Shown one piece after another: positions 1-9,032 of a DNA stretch of 64,000 nt. How positions within the stretch are numbered: position 1 is the stretch's first letter; every line of letters begins with the position of its first letter. Source of the DNA: Fibrobacter sp. UWH4. GTDB taxonomy: Bacteria; Fibrobacterota; Fibrobacteria; Fibrobacterales; Fibrobacteraceae. The position numbers and the translations under genes were made by a program. A model generated the notes under the pieces. The model worked only from the letters and a program-made list of their open reading frames with translations, searched no databases and was not told where the DNA came from. Where the stretch lies: assembly GCF_900142475.1 (NCBI RefSeq), contig NZ_FRAY01000008.1, positions 52,779 through 116,778 of the forward strand. Direction: 5' to 3'.

Positions 1-2
1 TT

Positions 3-641
3 CTTTTTGTCGGGCGCCATATCGAACGCAAGGGCATTCGCTACCTCATCGAGGCCGCCAAGTACCTGCCACGCGACCAGTTCGAAATCCGCATCGTCGG
101 CGTCGGCGACCTCACCAAGCAGCTGAAGATGCAGGCAGATGCATTGTGTGATCACAATGGGAAATCCCCAGTCGCGTCATTCTCGACCAACGGGAGGGAA
201 TCCAGTAGATGCGGATCCGACGATGCCTTAAATAGCGAAGCCGCACCTCCTGCAGAAATCATTTTTACCGGCAAACTTTCGCCCGAAGCGCTCGCGAACG
301 AATACAAGACCGCTAACGTCTTCACGCTCCCGGCGATTGTCGACAGCAAGGGCGACACCGAGGGCCTCGGCGTCGTCCTCATCGAGGCCATGGAACTCGG
401 CCTCCCCATCGTCGCAAGCAACGTGGGCGGCATCCCCGATGTCGTCGTGGACGGCGTCTCGGGAATCCTCGTTCCCGAAAAAGACCCCGAGGCCCTCGCA
501 AGCGCCTACAAGCGCCTCGCCGCCGAGCCCGAGCTTGTAAAGCACCTGCTCGCCGGCTCCCGTAAGCGCATCGCCGAATGCTTCACCTGGGACGGCATCA
601 TCGAGCGCCAAATCGCAGTCTACAACAAGCTCTCGAAATAA
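3..641 (+). CDS. GT4-family glycosyltransferase, C-terminal part (5' end outside window)
   Basis: The reading frame is open from base 3, upstream of the first ATG at 129, so the gene enters from the left. The visible part is the C-terminal nucleotide-sugar-binding half of a GT-B glycosyltransferase: it opens with FVGRHIERKGIRYLIEAA and ends with the GT4 EX7E region EGLGVVLIEAMELGLPIVAS, then GGIPDVV and a DPEALA helix. Such enzymes transfer sugars to lipid or polysaccharide acceptors at the cytoplasmic face of the membrane; the acceptor cannot be told here. About 37 residues between KMQA and the FTGKL strand look foreign (Cys/Ser/Asn-rich) and match a repeat insertion described separately. 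Confidence 0.88.
   Translation, partial: LFVGRHIERKGIRYLIEAAKYLPRDQFEIRIVGVGDLTKQLKMQADALCDHNGKSPVASFSTNGRESSRCGSDDALNSEAAPPAEIIFTGKLSPEALANEYKTANVFTLPAIVDSKGDTEGLGVVLIEAMELGLPIVASNVGGIPDVVVDGVSGILVPEKDPEALASAYKRLAAEPELVKHLLAGSRKRIAECFTWDGIIERQIAVYNKLSK
130..240 (+). repeat. REP-like palindromic element inserted in frame inside the glycosyltransferase gene
   Basis: This stretch holds a perfect stem CATTGTG/CACAATG around 139-156, and GTCATTCTCGA followed by CGGGAGG at 177-196. That segment closely resembles the reverse complement of the intergenic repeat at 29952-29973, which reads GTCATTCTCGAGCGAAGGGA. Because the glycosyltransferase frame stays open through it, the element is translated. 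Its boundaries are approximate. Confidence 0.6.
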
Positions 642-658
642 TCAAGCAAGATATTTCC

Positions 659-1903
659 TTATTCCGGCATTACGTTCTCGTGCGGCTTGAACTTGATAAT
701 CCAAAATTCTGAATCGGAGCCGAAACGTACCGGCGGACCCCAGCAGTCAAAGCCGGAACTCACGAGCCAAAAGACGCCGCCAAGCGCCCCCTTGCCGTAA
801 GCGACCTTCCATACATAATTGATAATGAAAGTCACCGGGAAAAACTGCCCATCGTGCGTATGTCCCGAAAGCGCCATGTCCGGGAACCTGCCTACATGCC
901 CCTTCTCGATTCCCTTGGGCTGATGGTCCAGCAAAATCCAGGGGCGGCGCACAACCGTCGTATCGTAGGCAATCCTAGCTGCAGCCGTATCCGCAAGCGA
1001 ATCAACTACCGGGGCTCCAGCAACGCTTTCATTTGCGGCCACAGCGCCCATCGAATCCTGCGGAATTTCAGTCAACTGGAGCGAATCCGGAATCAGCTCC
1101 GCAAGCGGGCGACGAAGTACATCGCGGCCGCGCGCGACCATGTAGTCGGTGCGCCCCGTAAAGCACGCCTTCCCGATACACGCCGTGGAATCGTCCAGCA
1201 CCACGAAACCCACCTTGCGCATCCAATCATTCGGATTGGAACCCGCGCGTTCCTGCATCGATTCGTGATTCCCGTTGACGGCCACCGCCGCGACCTTCGC
1301 CTTCGATGTCAGCATCTTGAACAAACTATCGTAACCCCAGGCATCCAGCTGCTCCATGGACACATCGGCCAAGTCACCGCCGAACAACAAGTAGTCCGGC
1401 TTGATTGAATCCGCCTGCGCAATAAAACGCTGCAACTTTTCCGCCTTGAAAAGCGGATCCACATGAATGTCGCTAAAGAAAATCGCGGTGAACCCTTCCG
1501 TATATTGAGATGGCAAATCCACCGTCAGGTCCATCATCTTGTAGTCGTCATTGTGCGGCACGCCGTAAGCGAACATCGCAAGCGCAATCCCCACCGTAAC
1601 GCCCAAAAGCCCGCGGCTCACGCGGCGGACAAAATGCCTGCTCAAGTGGTGCGGCTGCGTGAAGTAGTAACCGATGCGGTAAAGCGTCCAGGGAATGTAG
1701 AACAAAAGCGCATTGGGAAGCCACACCGCAAAAAACGCGACGGCAACACTCCCCGCCCATGTATCGCGGAACGTCATCGACAGGAACAGCAGCACCAGCA
1801 CCGACAGGGCAATAATCCGCCCCGCCTTTCCCTTGGCAAGGGTGCTCAGGTTGACATAGACCAGGGCGAGCGCCGCAAGCAGTACGAATAAAAAAGCGAT
1901 CAT
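659..1903 (-). CDS. Membrane-anchored calcineurin-like metallophosphoesterase (YkuE/YaeI type)
   Basis: A 414-residue protein. The first 110 residues contain about four hydrophobic segments. A metallophosphoesterase domain follows with the metal-binding blocks FFSDIHVDP, LLFGGDLAD, VNGNHE and SGHTHDGQ, so the two-metal site looks intact. Membrane-linked members such as YkuE and YaeI act on phosphoesters of lipids or at the cell surface; the substrate here is unknown. Between the third and fourth blocks is a low-complexity Ala/Asp/Ser insertion of about 50 residues. The gene lies 6 bp after the DUF975-like gene on the same strand, so the two are probably co-transcribed. Confidence 0.82.
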   Translation of the reverse strand: MIAFLFVLLAALALVYVNLSTLAKGKAGRIIALSVLVLLFLSMTFRDTWAGSVAVAFFAVWLPNALLFYIPWTLYRIGYYFTQPHHLSRHFVRRVSRGLLGVTVGIALAMFAYGVPHNDDYKMMDLTVDLPSQYTEGFTAIFFSDIHVDPLFKAEKLQRFIAQADSIKPDYLLFGGDLADVSMEQLDAWGYDSLFKMLTSKAKVAAVAVNGNHESMQERAGSNPNDWMRKVGFVVLDDSTACIGKACFTGRTDYMVARGRDVLRRPLAELIPDSLQLTEIPQDSMGAVAANESVAGAPVVDSLADTAAARIAYDTTVVRRPWILLDHQPKGIEKGHVGRFPDMALSGHTHDGQFFPVTFIINYVWKVAYGKGALGGVFWLVSSGFDCWGPPVRFGSDSEFWIIKFKPHENVMPE

Positions 1904-1909
1904 AACGCT

Positions 1910-2566
1910 CTACTTCAACTCCAGGTAGAACTTGCTCTTGGCGGTCATATAGTACGGATACAGCCACAACGCCGCAATGCCGAAGGTAAAGCAGCACAGC
2001 AGCCCCCAAGCCCAGAAACGGGCCTGCAAGCAGAAAAATTCCCAACGGTGACCGTACATCATTTCCTTGCTCGCGGTAATGGCCTGCAGCGGAGTATATT
2101 CAGGATGTTCGACAAGGACCAATTCCGTCATCGTGTAGGAATACGATTTCATGATGCCCGGGACGACCAAAAGCAGGAACCACAACATAAGCATAAAGTA
2201 TTGAATCATTTCCGTAATCACAATCTTCAGGAAATATTCCACGCTGCGGTATCCCAGGAACAGCCGTGCATAAGAAGGCTCAGCCTTCAGCGCCAAATCC
2301 AAATAGCAAGCGACAAGTCCTATCCACAAAACCCATGTAAACGGCGTACAGATGATTTCCCAGGCATGATAGATCGCGGAGCCTTCTTCCATAAAGAATT
2401 GCGGAGTCGAGATTCCCATAACGACTGCCAGGAACAATATCAAAGTCAAGGCGCCGTAAAGCCAGCGACCGCTCATCGCATTCCAGGCGAATTCTTTAAT
2501 TTCCCTATTGCTCATGGAGCGAGCGCAGTTCAATTCCGCTCCCCACTGATTTCCTTCGTTTTCCAT
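1910..2566 (-). CDS. DUF975-like polytopic membrane protein
   Basis: A 218-residue protein with about five hydrophobic helices. After a short leader it begins MSNREIKEFAWNAMSGRW, the pattern that opens DUF975 proteins. The annotated start is supported by AAGGAAT eight bases upstream of the ATG; the internal Met-18, where most family members begin, has no ribosome binding site. The function of the family is not established. It probably forms an operon with the downstream metallophosphoesterase, which suggests an envelope role; that is inference. Confidence 0.6.
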   Translation of the reverse strand: MENEGNQWGAELNCARSMSNREIKEFAWNAMSGRWLYGALTLILFLAVVMGISTPQFFMEEGSAIYHAWEIICTPFTWVLWIGLVACYLDLALKAEPSYARLFLGYRSVEYFLKIVITEMIQYFMLMLWFLLLVVPGIMKSYSYTMTELVLVEHPEYTPLQAITASKEMMYGHRWEFFCLQARFWAWGLLCCFTFGIAALWLYPYYMTAKSKFYLELK

Positions 2567-2767
2567 ATATTCCTTTCTTATAGAGGTCGTTATGACAATA
2601 AACTTAATAAATTAAATTTTTTCCACAGCCAGCCTTCCCTAAACAGAGCTTCAAATTATCCTTCAAAATAGGCACTTTATCGTCTATTTCTAATTTTATG
2701 TTGTTTGAACAGGGGAAATAAATTATCTTGTTGTGCAGAGATGAGCGGAGTATCAAAAAGGGATAGA

Positions 2768-5608
2768 ATGGTGTATTTTAGTCATAAGGTATCCGCGATA
2801 CCGATTATTTTAGCCGCACTATTCGCTGCAGGCTGTTATGACCATACCTACGACTATTCCGACTTCGACAATCACGATTCCAGAAGAGCCATCGCTTACC
2901 ACGATTCATCCGATATTTTCACCGCCCTGTCAGGAAATTTTTCGCTGGAGAAGCCCCTGGTTCCCAAGACTCTGACGATTACAGCGCTTGACCAGAAGCT
3001 CGACGAATTCGACATCTACGAAGCCAGCATCCACAAGGACGATTCCGGCAGATACACTTTCACATCGGATTCCAGTTTCTATCCAACCTCATTCGCCAAG
3101 CTTACATTCACCTGCACACGCAGCGCCTCGCCCGACGCAAAGGAACTGACGTTCGAGGAATATGTCGACTTTGGGCGCTACCCCTCGCCAAGTATCAATC
3201 TGCTCGGCGCCCTCGAAAGCAAGCGCGTCAAGTACCTGGTGCAAGAAGACGGTTTTTACCTGAACAATGCCAAGAAAAAGGCCTCGCGCGAAATTTTCAG
3301 GATGTTCGGTATGGTGTGGCAAGAGGGAATAGATTTTGAATCCGACAGTGTCAAGTTCGAGGCCCTGAAAATCATGCCCTACATTCTGGCATCAACAGGC
3401 GATTCCGACTCGGCGTTTGCGGCCACCTTTGAAACGATGGCAAGTTCGATTGAAAAAAACGAGGTTAACGAAAGCCTCTTCGACGCTCTCCATATTGTAG
3501 ATGCGTTACTGGCACGCGACTGGAATTTTTCAAAGATCGACAGCACAAGCCTTTCGTACTTTTCAACGCTGTGGCAAGACACCTATGGACTTCCGGCATG
3601 CGACAGCATCGGTCTGCAGGCTCAAATCAATCAGGAAGGCAGCGCACAAGACAAGAACTACCTTGTATGCGACATGCGCAGCGATTCCACCTGGTTCTGG
3701 AAAAAATTCAATGCACTCGACACTGAATTTGGCACCTGCCACAACGGGAACAAGGATCGTCACGTGAAGAACGACACCGTGTACACTTGCTCCGAAAGCA
3801 TTCTGGCCTGGGTCCCGGCAAACGACAAGGACGCCATCGAGTACCTGTTCGGCGAATGCGGTTACGGCAACAAGGGCAAGTATCGCGCCTATCACGATCA
3901 CATATTCACGTGCGACGGTTACGGATTCTCGATGAGATGGACCGACACCATTTCAGGCTTCAACAGGGAACAGGCAAAGTTCGAAGCAAACTTCTATAAC
4001 ATATACGGCGACTGTACCGCAGATAAAGAGAACGAAAAGGCCGCTTACGACAGCAGTTATTTCAAGTGCCACAACGGCAGATGGGAAAGCATTACCGTCC
4101 TGGGCTACGTGACCGACGACTCCTGCACGGCAGGCGACACGCTCAAGCTGCCGCCGTCAAGCTACTTCCGCTGCAATGCCAACAATAACTGGAACGGTAT
4201 CAGCTACTTTGACTACTACGGTATCGCCTGCGGCAAGGAAAATGAAAACGAAGTCGCCTATGCCGACAGCGTCTATTACTGGTGCGTTTTCCGCAACGGC
4301 TGGCAATGGAGATGGGAAAGGCTTCCTGCCGACAAGCAGATTCCGCCCATATTGAACCAGGATACCTGCCGCAACGGACATGTCGTCAAATACGACAGCT
4401 ACTACATCTGCAAGAACGGCGAATGGGAAACTCTCCCCGACAGCGAGGCAATTCCGCCGGTCATCCACGAGGACGGATGCGGCGAACTGGAAGATTCAAC
4501 CTACATCACGTACGACGGCGAGTACTACTTCTGCGAAAATTCAAAATGGAGTCACGTTCAAAAAAGCCAGGTCATCGCGCCTGTACTCGCGGGCGACTCC
4601 TGTACCACCGACAACAAGGCCGAAATCCGGAAGTACGACGATAAATACTTTATATGCATCTCCGGATACAATCAATGGGGACAGCTTGTCAAAAGCCACT
4701 GGTCGACCGCGCAACCCGAACAGATAGCAGTTTACGAACGCAACGCCAACCGAAGCGGTTACTGCAAGGCGGGGCAAACCGGAACCACGCTTGAATGGGA
4801 CGAATCGGCGCAAAGCCTGTTCGGCTGCGTAAAAAACGTCGACGGAACATCCTACGAATGGGCCCGAATCGTCATCGGCGACATGGATCCGTCCGAACAA
4901 AAAAATTTCGCCAACGGGAAGTTCACAAAAGAAGGCGTGTACGAACGCGACGTCAGCGGAAACCATTACGAATTCGAGCACTTTTTCTGGAACGACAAGA
5001 AATGGAAGGACTATGTACGGTTGCGTCTGGAAAGAGCGACCATTGACGGCACCGGCTACGACGCCAGGATGGTCAACGGCAAGATGTACATACGCGCCCC
5101 GTACGGAAGCAAGTCCATTTACCTGAACGACTACGAAAACAGGAGCGAATCTTTCGACGCTTTCTATCAGAAGTGGAGCCGCTGGGCAGGCGTAAAGGAC
5201 ATCTGCGGAGATTCCGCCGAATGCAAGGGTTCCATCAAGTTCACCCACAACGACGAAAATACCTTTACCACGTGGGAAAGCGCCAAAATCTACTGCCCCG
5301 CAGGTTTCCACATCCCCGATACGACCGAATGGAAAAGTTCCGGAATCAACGAATGGAAACGCACCATCGATAGCGACGAGATGAACCGCATCACGAATAT
5401 CGTCGAGGGCATAGACGAAGTGGACAAAAACGGCTCCTTTGAAAGAGTCCTCGTATTGCTCTGGTCCAGCACCGAAAAAGACGCGGATACGCAGTATTGC
5501 TTCACTTACGAAATCTCAAGCTTCATTTTTAACACCAACAAAAAAGCAATTATCGAATGCCCCAAGGACCTTATGCCCATGGGCCAGGCGATGTGCGTCA
5601 GGGACTAG
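2768..5608 (+). CDS. Large Cys-rich repeat lipoprotein with C-terminal FISUMP-like module
   Basis: Start chosen at ATG 2768 because AAAGGGA precedes it and the protein then opens with a signal peptide and lipobox (LFAAGC); an upstream TTG frame extension at 2705 lacks both. The protein is about 946 residues. The middle (roughly residues 290-700) consists of about ten degenerate units of the type C-x(n)-Y-D-x-x-Y-[FY]-x-C-x-N-G-x-W, each with a Cys pair. The C-terminus has TTWESAKIYCPAGFHIPD and WSSTE, matching the end of FISUMP domains. It is likely surface exposed and disulphide rich. First gene of a run of lipoproteins (6 bp to the next). Binding partner unknown. Confidence 0.72.
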   Translation: MVYFSHKVSAIPIILAALFAAGCYDHTYDYSDFDNHDSRRAIAYHDSSDIFTALSGNFSLEKPLVPKTLTITALDQKLDEFDIYEASIHKDDSGRYTFTSDSSFYPTSFAKLTFTCTRSASPDAKELTFEEYVDFGRYPSPSINLLGALESKRVKYLVQEDGFYLNNAKKKASREIFRMFGMVWQEGIDFESDSVKFEALKIMPYILASTGDSDSAFAATFETMASSIEKNEVNESLFDALHIVDALLARDWNFSKIDSTSLSYFSTLWQDTYGLPACDSIGLQAQINQEGSAQDKNYLVCDMRSDSTWFWKKFNALDTEFGTCHNGNKDRHVKNDTVYTCSESILAWVPANDKDAIEYLFGECGYGNKGKYRAYHDHIFTCDGYGFSMRWTDTISGFNREQAKFEANFYNIYGDCTADKENEKAAYDSSYFKCHNGRWESITVLGYVTDDSCTAGDTLKLPPSSYFRCNANNNWNGISYFDYYGIACGKENENEVAYADSVYYWCVFRNGWQWRWERLPADKQIPPILNQDTCRNGHVVKYDSYYICKNGEWETLPDSEAIPPVIHEDGCGELEDSTYITYDGEYYFCENSKWSHVQKSQVIAPVLAGDSCTTDNKAEIRKYDDKYFICISGYNQWGQLVKSHWSTAQPEQIAVYERNANRSGYCKAGQTGTTLEWDESAQSLFGCVKNVDGTSYEWARIVIGDMDPSEQKNFANGKFTKEGVYERDVSGNHYEFEHFFWNDKKWKDYVRLRLERATIDGTGYDARMVNGKMYIRAPYGSKSIYLNDYENRSESFDAFYQKWSRWAGVKDICGDSAECKGSIKFTHNDENTFTTWESAKIYCPAGFHIPDTTEWKSSGINEWKRTIDSDEMNRITNIVEGIDEVDKNGSFERVLVLLWSSTEKDADTQYCFTYEISSFIFNTNKKAIIECPKDLMPMGQAMCVRD

Positions 5609-5614
5609 GAGAAA

Positions 5615-6292
5615 ATGGTGAAATCTTTGCGGTGCATTTTTACGATGGTATGCGCAATACTTTGCATAGCGCTAGTCGGCTGCGCCACCGACACCTACGA
5701 GGTGACCGACAAGGGCTACGCATGGCACTACATGGGCCTGATAGACGACACGACCATGGTCGTCGAGGTCAGCCACTGGGAAAGAGGAACCATCCACTGC
5801 AACCATTTTATGGCTTACGAGGATGGAGAATCGTTCAGCAACACGCTCTCGACCAGTTACTATTCGGTCAGCCTGACGGACCAGAAAGTCGGCAAGAAAA
5901 AAACATCGTCCAATGGTATTTTACCGGAAGAACCCTTTTTCAAAGAGCTCCCCTCCTGGACCGAAAGCTGCCTCGCCATGGATTCTATCGACGGAAAATT
6001 TTACTGCGTAAATGCGGTGCGGCTCGACGAGTTCTCGAGCGCCTGCGCCCTTGCCATCGTGAATAGTGAAAAACAGGACCTGGATACCCTGGAATTTGAA
6101 CGCTGCGGTTTTGACCTGCACAAGGACATCTCCTTTGCAGCACATTACCTCAAGATTTCGGAAAATTTCTACGCGATACGTGACGGCCTGGTAAAATCGC
6201 AGCTGCCGACCTACAAAATCAAGGACTACGGCGACGCCGTCATTGTCATCAACTCATACGGAGATACCCTTTATTATGAGGGCAAGCCATGA
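5615..6292 (+). CDS. Lipoprotein of unknown function
   Basis: A 225-residue protein with a clear lipoprotein signal (hydrophobic stretch ending IALVGC). AGGAG lies 6 bp before the ATG. I do not recognise a domain in the mature part, which is Asp/Tyr-rich with several Cys. Its stop overlaps the start of the next FISUMP gene by 4 bp (ATGA), so translation is probably coupled. The preceding gene ends 6 bp upstream, making this the middle of a three-lipoprotein operon. Confidence 0.68.
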   Translation: MVKSLRCIFTMVCAILCIALVGCATDTYEVTDKGYAWHYMGLIDDTTMVVEVSHWERGTIHCNHFMAYEDGESFSNTLSTSYYSVSLTDQKVGKKKTSSNGILPEEPFFKELPSWTESCLAMDSIDGKFYCVNAVRLDEFSSACALAIVNSEKQDLDTLEFERCGFDLHKDISFAAHYLKISENFYAIRDGLVKSQLPTYKIKDYGDAVIVINSYGDTLYYEGKP

Positions 6293-7086
6293 CTAGGATC
6301 CTGCTCCTTTTCGCAACCATTCTAGTCGCCTGGGGATGCAGCCAAGACGACATTTCGATAAAGCCCGTAGAAACCAAAATCAAAACCGTTTTCGATCCGG
6401 CCGAAATAGAATACGGTTCCATCGTAGACTCGCGCGATGGACAACTGTACAAGACCGTAAATATCAATGGACGCTGGTGGATGGCGCAAAACCTCAACTA
6501 CGCCGCCGATTCCACCTACTGCTACGACGACGAACCGGATTCCTGCACCGTTTACGGCAGGCTTTATCCTTGGACCGTCGCGATGGACCTTGATTCAGCC
6601 TACAACAAACTAAACGCCACCTACGACGATAAAATCAAGGGCTCACATCAGGGAATATGCCCCGAAGGCTGGCACCTCCCCAGCGAAAAAGAATGGAAAG
6701 AGATGATCGACTACGCCGACTCTCACAACGGTAACGAGGGCGCAAGCGCAAGCATGAGGGCAAAATACGGCTGGATTGCGGACGAAACATACGAAATAAA
6801 TTATATCGACAGGTTCGGTTTTGCAGGGCTCCCCGCCGGGGCGAGGGCCAATAAAGAAATGAGAAAATCCGACTGCAACCACTCCTACGGATATGAAACA
6901 AACATCTATTGCGGCGTCGGCGAAGAAGCCTTCTTCTGGACCTCTACGGAACGAATAGACTATCGGAATGACTCCGAACGCGCCCTCTATTTCTTTTTGC
7001 ACGGATTACAGAACGGAGACTTCCAAACAAGTGACTGGGGTGAGTTTACAAAACGCGCGGCCCTATCCGTCAGGTGCGTGAAGTAA
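6289..7086 (+). CDS. FISUMP-domain lipoprotein
   Basis: A 265-residue protein. The signal peptide ends VAWGC (lipobox). The FISUMP module is complete: DSRDGQLYKTVNINGRWWMA, QNLNY, YGRLYPW, CPEGWHLPSEKEW, FGFAGLPAGAR, FFWTSTE and a terminal SVRCVK. FISUMP domains are abundant in Fibrobacter and related to formylglycine-generating-enzyme/C-type-lectin-like folds; their function has not been firmly shown. It is translationally coupled to the upstream lipoprotein through a 4-bp overlap. Confidence 0.85.
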   Translation: MTRILLLFATILVAWGCSQDDISIKPVETKIKTVFDPAEIEYGSIVDSRDGQLYKTVNINGRWWMAQNLNYAADSTYCYDDEPDSCTVYGRLYPWTVAMDLDSAYNKLNATYDDKIKGSHQGICPEGWHLPSEKEWKEMIDYADSHNGNEGASASMRAKYGWIADETYEINYIDRFGFAGLPAGARANKEMRKSDCNHSYGYETNIYCGVGEEAFFWTSTERIDYRNDSERALYFFLHGLQNGDFQTSDWGEFTKRAALSVRCVK

Positions 7087-7112
7087 CTGATACGTTTTTC
7101 TATTTTTCGCAC

Positions 7113-7724
7113 ATGCTCAAAAATTACATCTTTGACTTGGGCGGGGTCATTCTCGATATCCGTATGCAGAATGCATACGAGCAATTCATGGCCCTAGGGC
7201 TTCCTGCCACAGAACTCGAAAAGGGAGGTTCCGTTTACAAGTGGATGGAAGATTACCAGCTCGGCCTGTTGAACACGCAGGAATTCTGTCAGCAGATTGC
7301 AGACAAATGCTCTTCAACAACGAAGCCTCTCGATATTGAACAGGCGTGGAATTCCATCTGCCTCAATATCGCCGAACGCAAGCTGAACGCGCTCCGCCGC
7401 CTACGCCAAAGGGAAGGCGTCACCGTTTCGCTCCTGAGCAACACAAACGAACTGCACTGGGAATACTGTTGCGAGAAATGGTTCAACGCAAACGGCAACA
7501 ATCAGGCTGATTTCTTCGGCCATATTTTCTTGAGTCAGGAGCTCCATTTGCAAAAGCCCGACCCAGAAATTTTCAGGACGGCGATTCGCACACTGAACGC
7601 GAACCCGAGTGAAACGATTTTCATTGACGACAATGACGAAAACATCGCAGCCGCCTCATCTTGCGGATTGCAGACACTCCACGCCACTCCCGACATCGAT
7701 TGGGTAGAATCACTTAACCTCTGA
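7113..7724 (+). CDS. HAD-superfamily phosphatase, YihX-like
   Basis: Start placed at ATG 7113 because the HAD motif I (YIFDLGGVILDI) must lie at the extreme N-terminus; an upstream in-frame GTG/ATG adds residues of no family value. About 203 residues. Motif II is LLSNTNELHW, motif III lysine is in LQKPDPEIF, and motif IV is IFIDDNDENI. The order and the DLGGV form of motif I, with Gly in place of the usual second Asp, resemble E. coli YihX, an alpha-D-glucose-1-phosphatase. It sits 26 bp after one FISUMP gene and 8 bp before another, so it is probably in the same transcript. Substrate not determined. Confidence 0.82.
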   Translation: MLKNYIFDLGGVILDIRMQNAYEQFMALGLPATELEKGGSVYKWMEDYQLGLLNTQEFCQQIADKCSSTTKPLDIEQAWNSICLNIAERKLNALRRLRQREGVTVSLLSNTNELHWEYCCEKWFNANGNNQADFFGHIFLSQELHLQKPDPEIFRTAIRTLNANPSETIFIDDNDENIAAASSCGLQTLHATPDIDWVESLNL

Positions 7725-7732
7725 AAATTCTG

Positions 7733-8338
7733 ATGCGCCAGTCCCTTCTATACATTTCGATTCTTCTGACCGCCCTGCTTTTCGCCTGCTCCGAGTCATT
7801 CACCGACCCGCGCGACGGCCAAAGCTACGACATTGTGCAAATCGGTTCGCAGACCTGGATGGCCGAGAACCTGAATTACGAAATCGAAGGAAGCGCCTGC
7901 CCCGAGGGCGACAAGCGAAACTGTTCCAAGTACGGACGACTTTACACCTGGGCAGCAGCGCAAAAAGTTTGCCCCGAAGGCTGGAGCCTACCTGACCGTG
8001 AGGACTTTGAACAACTTATCGTAAACGTTGGCGGTACGGATCTTGCAAGCGGCATGGCAGTCGCAGGTGAAAAACTTAAGTCCACCAGCGGCTGGTTCAA
8101 GAAAGGCAACGGCTCCGACGAATTCGGCTTTAACGCCCTCCCTGCAGGGTACCGCCTGGGCGGCAGCGAAAATGCCACCGGAAAATTCGACGGCATCGGC
8201 GGCTATGCCCACCTCTGGACCGCATCGGAAACTCCCGACGGCCTCGCCCACTACCTTCTCCTCGATTTCAGCACCAAGGCCGCCAAGCTAAGCGCCTTCG
8301 GCAAAGACGAAGCACGATCCGTTAGGTGTGTGAAGTAA
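7733..8338 (+). CDS. Short FISUMP-domain lipoprotein
   Basis: A 201-residue protein. The signal peptide ends LLFACS (lipobox), and the FISUMP module starts almost at once: DPRDGQSYDIVQIGSQTWMA, ENLNYE, YGRLYTW, CPEGWSLPD, FGFNALPAG, LWTASE and terminal SVRCVK. It is a minimal form of the family with no linker or extra domain. It lies 8 bp downstream of the HAD phosphatase. Its stop codon directly abuts the remnant of a PDDEXK/Rpn-family gene. Confidence 0.84.
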   Translation: MRQSLLYISILLTALLFACSESFTDPRDGQSYDIVQIGSQTWMAENLNYEIEGSACPEGDKRNCSKYGRLYTWAAAQKVCPEGWSLPDREDFEQLIVNVGGTDLASGMAVAGEKLKSTSGWFKKGNGSDEFGFNALPAGYRLGGSENATGKFDGIGGYAHLWTASETPDGLAHYLLLDFSTKAAKLSAFGKDEARSVRCVK

Positions 8339-8945
8339 CATCAACTTTGTTGTTATAGATGACCGCATCTCCATCGATGTTCAGCATGAAAACAACGATT
8401 CTCTGTTCAACGATCGCCTTGTTCTGTATGTAGCTCGCCTTACTAGCAGCATGGAGAAGGTAGGACAATTTAGTCGTCTGGAAAACCTGCATGTGGTCAG
8501 TTTCCAGTTTTTCGACGCGTTCAGGGAATCCCCGAATTATCGTCATAAGGTGCAGCTCCGCAATCAGGAGCAGCGTGTATATTTTGAACGGCAGACGGTG
8601 ACGCTCATCGAAGTGAACAAGTTTCTCAAGCAGAAGGAAAAGTTCGAAGGCGACAACAGCCGCATCGCACAGTGGCTCCGTGCCATCGATACGCTCAACC
8701 GTGAAGCCGATTTCAGCGAGTTTGCTACCGACCCCGTGTTCAAGGTCTTGCAAAACGAGGTGAAATTGTGTAATTTTAGTGCTAGATATATGCGTTGCGA
8801 ATTGATGAAAGATTTTGACGAAGCTTGGCTGAAGCACCGAACAGCCTGCGAAATCGCAAAGATGCTGCTTGAACAGGGAAAGCTTTCTGTAGCCGAGATC
8901 TCTGCTGTTACGAAACTTTCAGAAAAAGAAATTAGCGAACTATAA
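8339..8945 (+). pseudogene. Remnant of Rpn/PDDEXK-family putative transposase nuclease (N-terminus missing)
   Basis: The frame is open from just after the preceding stop and reads IDVQHENNDSLFNDRLVLYVARL, then SRLENLHVVSFQFFD. These match the core of Rpn-family recombination-promoting nucleases (PDDEXK_2), where the I-x-VQ strand follows the catalytic Asp. The N-terminal 50-60 residues, including the catalytic Asp of the PD motif, are absent: the homology begins right at the stop of the FISUMP gene. The C-terminal half (KFLKQKEKFEGDNSRIAQWL onward) is intact. The first ATG, at 8451, would give only 164 residues. Probably non-functional. Confidence 0.7.
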
Positions 8946-8973
8946 TGTTGAAGGTACATTCCACAAAGAAATA

Positions 8974-9009
8974 ACCTAAAATAGGCAATCTATTTTAGGT
9001 GTTTTTTTT
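8974..9009 (+). terminator. Rho-independent terminator
   Basis: A 10-bp perfect stem ACCTAAAATA/TATTTTAGGT with a 7-base loop is followed by G and eight T. It ends the plus-strand transcript of the Rpn remnant and separates it from the convergent NYN gene. Confidence 0.75.
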
Positions 9010-9032
9010 GAAGGATTAGCGATGGAGAGGAA

